Part shown: positions 13,149 through 16,421 of the stretch, piece by piece | Layout: each line of letters starts with the position of its first letter | How positions within the stretch are numbered: position 1 is the first letter of the stretch | Origin: Oscillospiraceae bacterium | GTDB taxonomy: Bacteria > Bacillota > Clostridia > Oscillospirales > Ruminococcaceae | Assembly: GCA_016302225.1 (NCBI GenBank) | Contig: JAEDOB010000017.1 | Location: 1 to 16,421 of the forward strand | Reading direction: 5' to 3' | DNA length: 16,421 nt | Position numbers and translations under genes: made by a program | Notes under the pieces: generated by a model | Told to the model about the DNA's origin: nothing | What the model saw: the letters and a program-made list of their open reading frames with translations, nothing else | Databases searched by the model: none

Positions 13149-14513
13149 TCAGATTTTTTCGGATAGGTTGTCGATAAGCTGTCCCAGTGACGTAAAATCG
13201 GGGTTTTCGGGACTTTCTCCGTATCTTATAATGTCATATGCGTCGGCTGTGGGAGGATAATCCGAAAAGTCGTTTTTCACCCGCTCCAGCTGACCGATTT
13301 CGCCTGTGGTTCGGACGGGGGATATTTCCGTTCCCGTCAGCCTGAAGCCGTCAAGTGCCGCTTTGAAGCCTTTTCGGTATTTTTCGGGGGAATCGGGCAT
13401 CTTTTTATAGTCCTTTACAAGCTTCTTCCATTCAGCTCGCTGTTTTCTTTTCGGAAGTTCTTTGAGTGCCTGTGTTTCGTCCTCGGAGAGAAATTCTTCG
13501 CTGTCGGTAAAGCCGCATTCCTCGTCAGTTTCCTTTTTGGCAAATTTCGCTGATATTTCGGAAAGCATTTGCAAAACCCTTCGGCATAGCTTCTTAATTG
13601 CATTTACGGCTCTTCCGAAGAATTTTATTATCAGCACTGCAATTATAATGAAGCCGACGATATAAAACAGATCATTCCAGACAGGGTGGGGCGTTACCTC
13701 GGGTACATCTTCAAGGGGAACGTACTCGGGCAGTTTCGGAAGCTCTTCAAGGGGTTCGGCATCTCCGCCTGTTGTTTTGCTGAGCTGTCTTGCAAGCTCC
13801 ATAGAAGCGGCTCCGACAATTTTTATAAGCTTGAACAGGGAGAGAAATACTGCCGAAATACCGTCCTTGAACAGGAAAAGCAGAGCTGCAAATCCCGAGA
13901 TTATCAGGATAAGCCTGATGGTATAGGCACGAACCTTCGGCGGGAGATTTTGCTCGCTGTGGCGTCTGCGTTCCATGAGAAAGTCAATATTTTCCTGACT
14001 TTTCTCGACAGCAAATATTAGTACACTAATGAAGTAGAAGAAAATCATCAGCTCGGGACTGTATGGGTGCTTGGTAAGGAACAATATAAGTATCACAACG
14101 AGATTTCCGACTGCGGAAAATATCATGCCAAAGCCGTTTAAAATCATGGAATAATGGAAAAAATAGTATCGGCAGCCGAAAATGAACAGCGTCAGACAAA
14201 GTGCCGTAAGCAGGACAACCGAGGCGATACCTCGCTGCTGATTTGACGAGAAAATAAAGAACGCTCCGACCGCCGAAGCAACTGCAAACAATACAAGCAG
14301 CAGCCGTCCCGCAACGGGCTTTCTGTCCTCAAGCAGACTGAATGCCATTCGTATAATATAGCCGAAAAATCCGAATCCTGCGGCGATACCCATATCGGTC
14401 AGCCAGATAAACCCGCCCAGATCATCAAAGCCGTCTATGAGCATTATCAGCGGAAAAAACAGCAAAAATGACGCCAGACACGCAAACACCTTTATGACAT
14501 CAAGAAGCTTCAT
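13149..14513 (-). CDS. Polytopic membrane protein with a DUF4129-like C-terminus, third member of a MoxR/DUF58 operon
   Basis: A 454-residue protein. About eight hydrophobic segments can be read: roughly 5-27, 36-58, 70-90, 96-115, 124-148, 155-170, 199-218 and 284-305. An acidic, proline-rich loop (about 250-275) precedes the last one. The remaining 150 residues are charged and presumably cytoplasmic. Near the end, DAYDIIRYG resembles the closing motif of DUF4129, the tail found on transglutaminase-like proteins of MoxR-DUF58 operons; no transglutaminase Cys-His-Asp core is visible, so that domain seems to be absent. The ATG at 14513 is chosen over the adjacent GTG at 14516 because GGAGG lies nine bases before it. 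It overlaps the DUF58 gene by 14 bases. Its role is unknown; context suggests a complex acting on envelope or secreted proteins. Confidence 0.75.
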   Translation of the reverse strand: MKLLDVIKVFACLASFLLFFPLIMLIDGFDDLGGFIWLTDMGIAAGFGFFGYIIRMAFSLLEDRKPVAGRLLLVLFAVASAVGAFFIFSSNQQRGIASVVLLTALCLTLFIFGCRYYFFHYSMILNGFGMIFSAVGNLVVILILFLTKHPYSPELMIFFYFISVLIFAVEKSQENIDFLMERRRHSEQNLPPKVRAYTIRLILIISGFAALLFLFKDGISAVFLSLFKLIKIVGAASMELARQLSKTTGGDAEPLEELPKLPEYVPLEDVPEVTPHPVWNDLFYIVGFIIIAVLIIKFFGRAVNAIKKLCRRVLQMLSEISAKFAKKETDEECGFTDSEEFLSEDETQALKELPKRKQRAEWKKLVKDYKKMPDSPEKYRKGFKAALDGFRLTGTEISPVRTTGEIGQLERVKNDFSDYPPTADAYDIIRYGESPENPDFTSLGQLIDNLSEKI

Positions 14514-15654
14514 CACATTCCGCCTCCTTTTCGGGGATATTCAAGCCGAAGAAATTCCGTCCGACGGAAATTGCATTGATGTGCGATGGCATATACTCGG
14601 GAATTTCCCCTGTGGTCAGGATAGTTACGCCCTTTTGGAATTCCGCAAAGCTAACGGTGTGCTCGTCTATGTAAGGCGTAATGACGCATATTTCCGTTCC
14701 GGGGGCGGCTTTGCAGGTGCCGTTCAGGAACGCTCCGAAGCTTTCGGCAGCGTCAAATCTGAGTTCCGCAAGAAGTCTTAGGCAGGAGAGAAGCTGTTCG
14801 CCGCCTGTGGCTGTGTCGGAGATGATATTTCCCGAATTTTCGGAGATCTGTCCGTTGGAAAGAAGCGTCATGGGCACTCCGCTGTCGGCACAGAATTTCA
14901 GCAGAGATGCGGCGACCTTTATACATATTTCAAGGGCGATGACATCAAGAGGTTCGCCGAAATCTGCTTCCGAGGACTGACAATTCAGGATAACTGCACA
15001 GCTTTTGTTCAGCGTGTAGTCGTTGTTGTAAATCATCAGTTCATCGGCAGCAGCGGTAGCTTTCCAGCAAATTCTTCGGAGATTATCACCGTCAATATAT
15101 TCGTGGATTCCATTATAAAAAAATGGGTCGGAAATTATCTGCCGCTTGGTAAAAACATTTCCGCAGATGTAGCTTACGCTGTCCCGTGAAATGCTGTCGG
15201 CGGGCAGGGGAGCGGGCAGGACACGTACTCTTGCGTTCAGCTCCACGGGCATAGAAGTATTCATAGTACCGAAAAGGTCGCTGGAAACAAGAATAGACTT
15301 GTCAATGGTAAAAACGCCCCTTTTAAGGCACTTGACCTTCCAGCTGCGGCGTATCTTATGGTAGCTTTTGAGCATAAAAATGCTGGAGATAAACCGAGTT
15401 TCTCCCGTGACCACCGATTCAAGCTCGCCCGCTTCAAGCCATTTTGATGTGGCAAGCTCGGATTTCAGCCAGCTTACGGGCAGCAGCTTTGCGTTGCTTA
15501 TCTCCTCGATAAGCTCGATCTCGTCGCCCTCAAAGGCTTCATCAACGCTGAAATAGCATTTGTATTCAAGGTTTGAAAAAATTTTTCTGCAGTAAACAAG
15601 GTGCTCAACGGCAAGCACAAGCACGATGATAACAAGTATTGCAAGAAAATCCAT
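14500..15654 (-). CDS. DUF58 domain protein
   Basis: A 384-residue protein with one N-terminal hydrophobic segment at about 4-20. A beta-rich middle region (about 30-160) follows, and then the DUF58 signature near residue 180-215: a GIHEYIDGDNLRRICWKATA block, corresponding to the usual REY-x-GD-x-RxIxWKAxAR pattern, and an MIYNND strand. The last 150 residues look like a von Willebrand A-type fold (CAVILNCQSS, then alternating helices and strands). DUF58 proteins are encoded with MoxR ATPases almost everywhere and are thought to be their partners at the membrane, perhaps in cofactor insertion or complex maturation. The ATG at 15654 lies 20 bases after the moxR stop with only a weak ribosome binding site, consistent with coupling, and its 3' end overlaps the next gene by 14 bases. 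Confidence 0.9.
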   Translation of the reverse strand: MDFLAILVIIVLVLAVEHLVYCRKIFSNLEYKCYFSVDEAFEGDEIELIEEISNAKLLPVSWLKSELATSKWLEAGELESVVTGETRFISSIFMLKSYHKIRRSWKVKCLKRGVFTIDKSILVSSDLFGTMNTSMPVELNARVRVLPAPLPADSISRDSVSYICGNVFTKRQIISDPFFYNGIHEYIDGDNLRRICWKATAAADELMIYNNDYTLNKSCAVILNCQSSEADFGEPLDVIALEICIKVAASLLKFCADSGVPMTLLSNGQISENSGNIISDTATGGEQLLSCLRLLAELRFDAAESFGAFLNGTCKAAPGTEICVITPYIDEHTVSFAEFQKGVTILTTGEIPEYMPSHINAISVGRNFFGLNIPEKEAECDEAS

Positions 15655-15674
15655 AGCTTTACCGACTTTCTGAG

Positions 15675-16421
15675 TTATTCGATAGGTACACGAACGCTTT
15701 CTATTGCCTTAACTGCCAACTCTCTCTGAGCCGCAGCTGCGCCCTCTCGTAGGATTGCGGAGGTTTTCGGGATAATTCGGTGGGCGATAACATCGGGGGC
15801 TATTTTCTTAACGTCGTCGGGTGTTACGAAATCTCTGCCGCTGACAGCAGCCTGCGCCTTTGATGCTTTGAGCAGGGCAAGCGTTCCTCTTGGGCTTACT
15901 CCCAGGCGAATTGACCGATCATTTCTTGTTTCAGTACAAATGTCGAGTATGTATTCCTTGACAGCTTGGGAAACCTTGACCGTTCCGATGTACTTCTGAG
16001 CTTCCATAAGCTCCTCGGCAGATGCCACCGCTTCAATGCTGTCTATGGGAGAGCCCGCCGAATGCTCGTCCATAACGGAAAGCTCATTTTCACGGCTGGG
16101 ATAGCCCATGGAAAGGCGCATTAAAAATCTGTCCAGCTGTGCTTCAGGCAGGGGGAATGTGCCTTGCGTTTCAATGGGATTTTGCGTTGCGATTACCATA
16201 AAGGGGGCTTTCAGGGGATATATTTTTCCGTCAATGGTAGCCTGACGTTCCTCCATACATTCCAGCAGACCCGATTGTGTACGGGGAGTTGCCCTGTTTA
16301 TTTCGTCCGCAAGAAGGATATTTGTGAACACTGCGCCCGCACGGAATCTGAACTCATTTTCTTTACGGTCGTAGATATTCAGTCCCGTAACATCTGAGGG
16401 GAGCAGGTCGGGAGTGAACTG
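15675..16421 (-). CDS. MoxR-family AAA+ ATPase, partial (N-terminus outside the window)
   Basis: The visible 248 residues cover the C-terminal two thirds. The frame is open to the right edge, beginning with FTPDLLPSDVTG, a MoxR hallmark; Walker A lies beyond the edge. Walker B reads LLADEINRA, sensor 1 lies in VIATQNPIETQGTFPLPEAQ, and the arginine-finger region is LDRFLMRL. The C-terminal lid domain contains SPRGTLALLKASKA and FVTPDDVKKIAPDVIAHRI. MoxR ATPases act as chaperones that help assemble or activate membrane or metal-containing complexes together with DUF58 and membrane partners. An internal GTG at 16331 is not the start, since conserved family sequence continues upstream of it. It is the first visible gene of the operon that continues through DUF58, the membrane protein and ung. 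Confidence 0.95.
   Translation of the reverse strand, partial: QFTPDLLPSDVTGLNIYDRKENEFRFRAGAVFTNILLADEINRATPRTQSGLLECMEERQATIDGKIYPLKAPFMVIATQNPIETQGTFPLPEAQLDRFLMRLSMGYPSRENELSVMDEHSAGSPIDSIEAVASAEELMEAQKYIGTVKVSQAVKEYILDICTETRNDRSIRLGVSPRGTLALLKASKAQAAVSGRDFVTPDDVKKIAPDVIAHRIIPKTSAILREGAAAAQRELAVKAIESVRVPIE

Noticed and set aside
16331..16331. GTG at 16331 as the moxR start
   Set aside because: Conserved MoxR sequence (FTPDLLPSDVTG and on) continues in frame to the window edge, so this is an internal Val.

Overview
The window reads as chromosomal DNA of a low-to-medium GC Gram-positive anaerobe, most likely a Ruminococcus-like member of the Clostridia. The reasons are strong GGAGG-type ribosome binding sites at almost every gene, sigma-A promoters close to TTGACA-17-TATAAT, a dgt-dnaG-rpoD gene order, a zinc-type L31, and several families typical of Clostridia (the GGPGTGKS ATPase, the LUD protein, an ECF sigma factor with a large surface anti-sigma partner). 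The organism name is inference. I see no rRNA, tRNA, CRISPR array, insertion sequence or phage gene.

Layout. 1-526 (-): 5' part of a P-loop ATPase gene, diverging from 655-1820 (+), an HD-domain phosphohydrolase followed by a LUD-family protein. 1875-4200 (-): an ECF sigma factor overlapping its probable anti-sigma partner, which has a very large extracytoplasmic part with two repeated domains. 4342-8634 (-): a housekeeping cluster dgt-dnaG-rpoD-rrf2, in which a cysteine-bearing Rrf2 regulator follows the main sigma factor. 8752-9649 (-): an IMPACT/YigZ-family gene and rpmE (L31), with a structured leader upstream of rpmE. 9650-10009 holds two outward-facing strong promoters. 10010-10943 (+): a zinc-ribbon/TM2 membrane protein and a small unrecognised exported or membrane-anchored protein. 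10990-12296 (-): a stand-alone CheY-like response regulator followed by a protein that joins four 29-residue MshEN/GspE-N-type repeats to a CheX/CheC-type phosphatase domain. 12467-16421 (-): MoxR ATPase (5' end outside the window), DUF58 protein, polytopic membrane protein, and ung at the end.

How the genes may work together. The clearest candidate for an under-described system is the response regulator plus repeat-CheX pair: a receiver with no output domain next to its likely phosphatase, which carries a domain type otherwise known from type IV pilus and type II secretion ATPases and from c-di-GMP binding. Two other envelope-related units are the ECF/anti-sigma pair and the MoxR-DUF58-membrane protein operon. 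The dgt-dnaG-rpoD-rrf2 cluster links nucleotide hydrolysis, replication priming and housekeeping transcription with a possible Fe-S sensor. The most interesting regulatory RNA signal is the rpmE leader, which can form a 10-bp hairpin whose loop is complementary to an upstream segment.

Limits: family assignments rest on motifs read by eye. Promoters, terminators and RNA structures were found by reading, not by folding or scoring.
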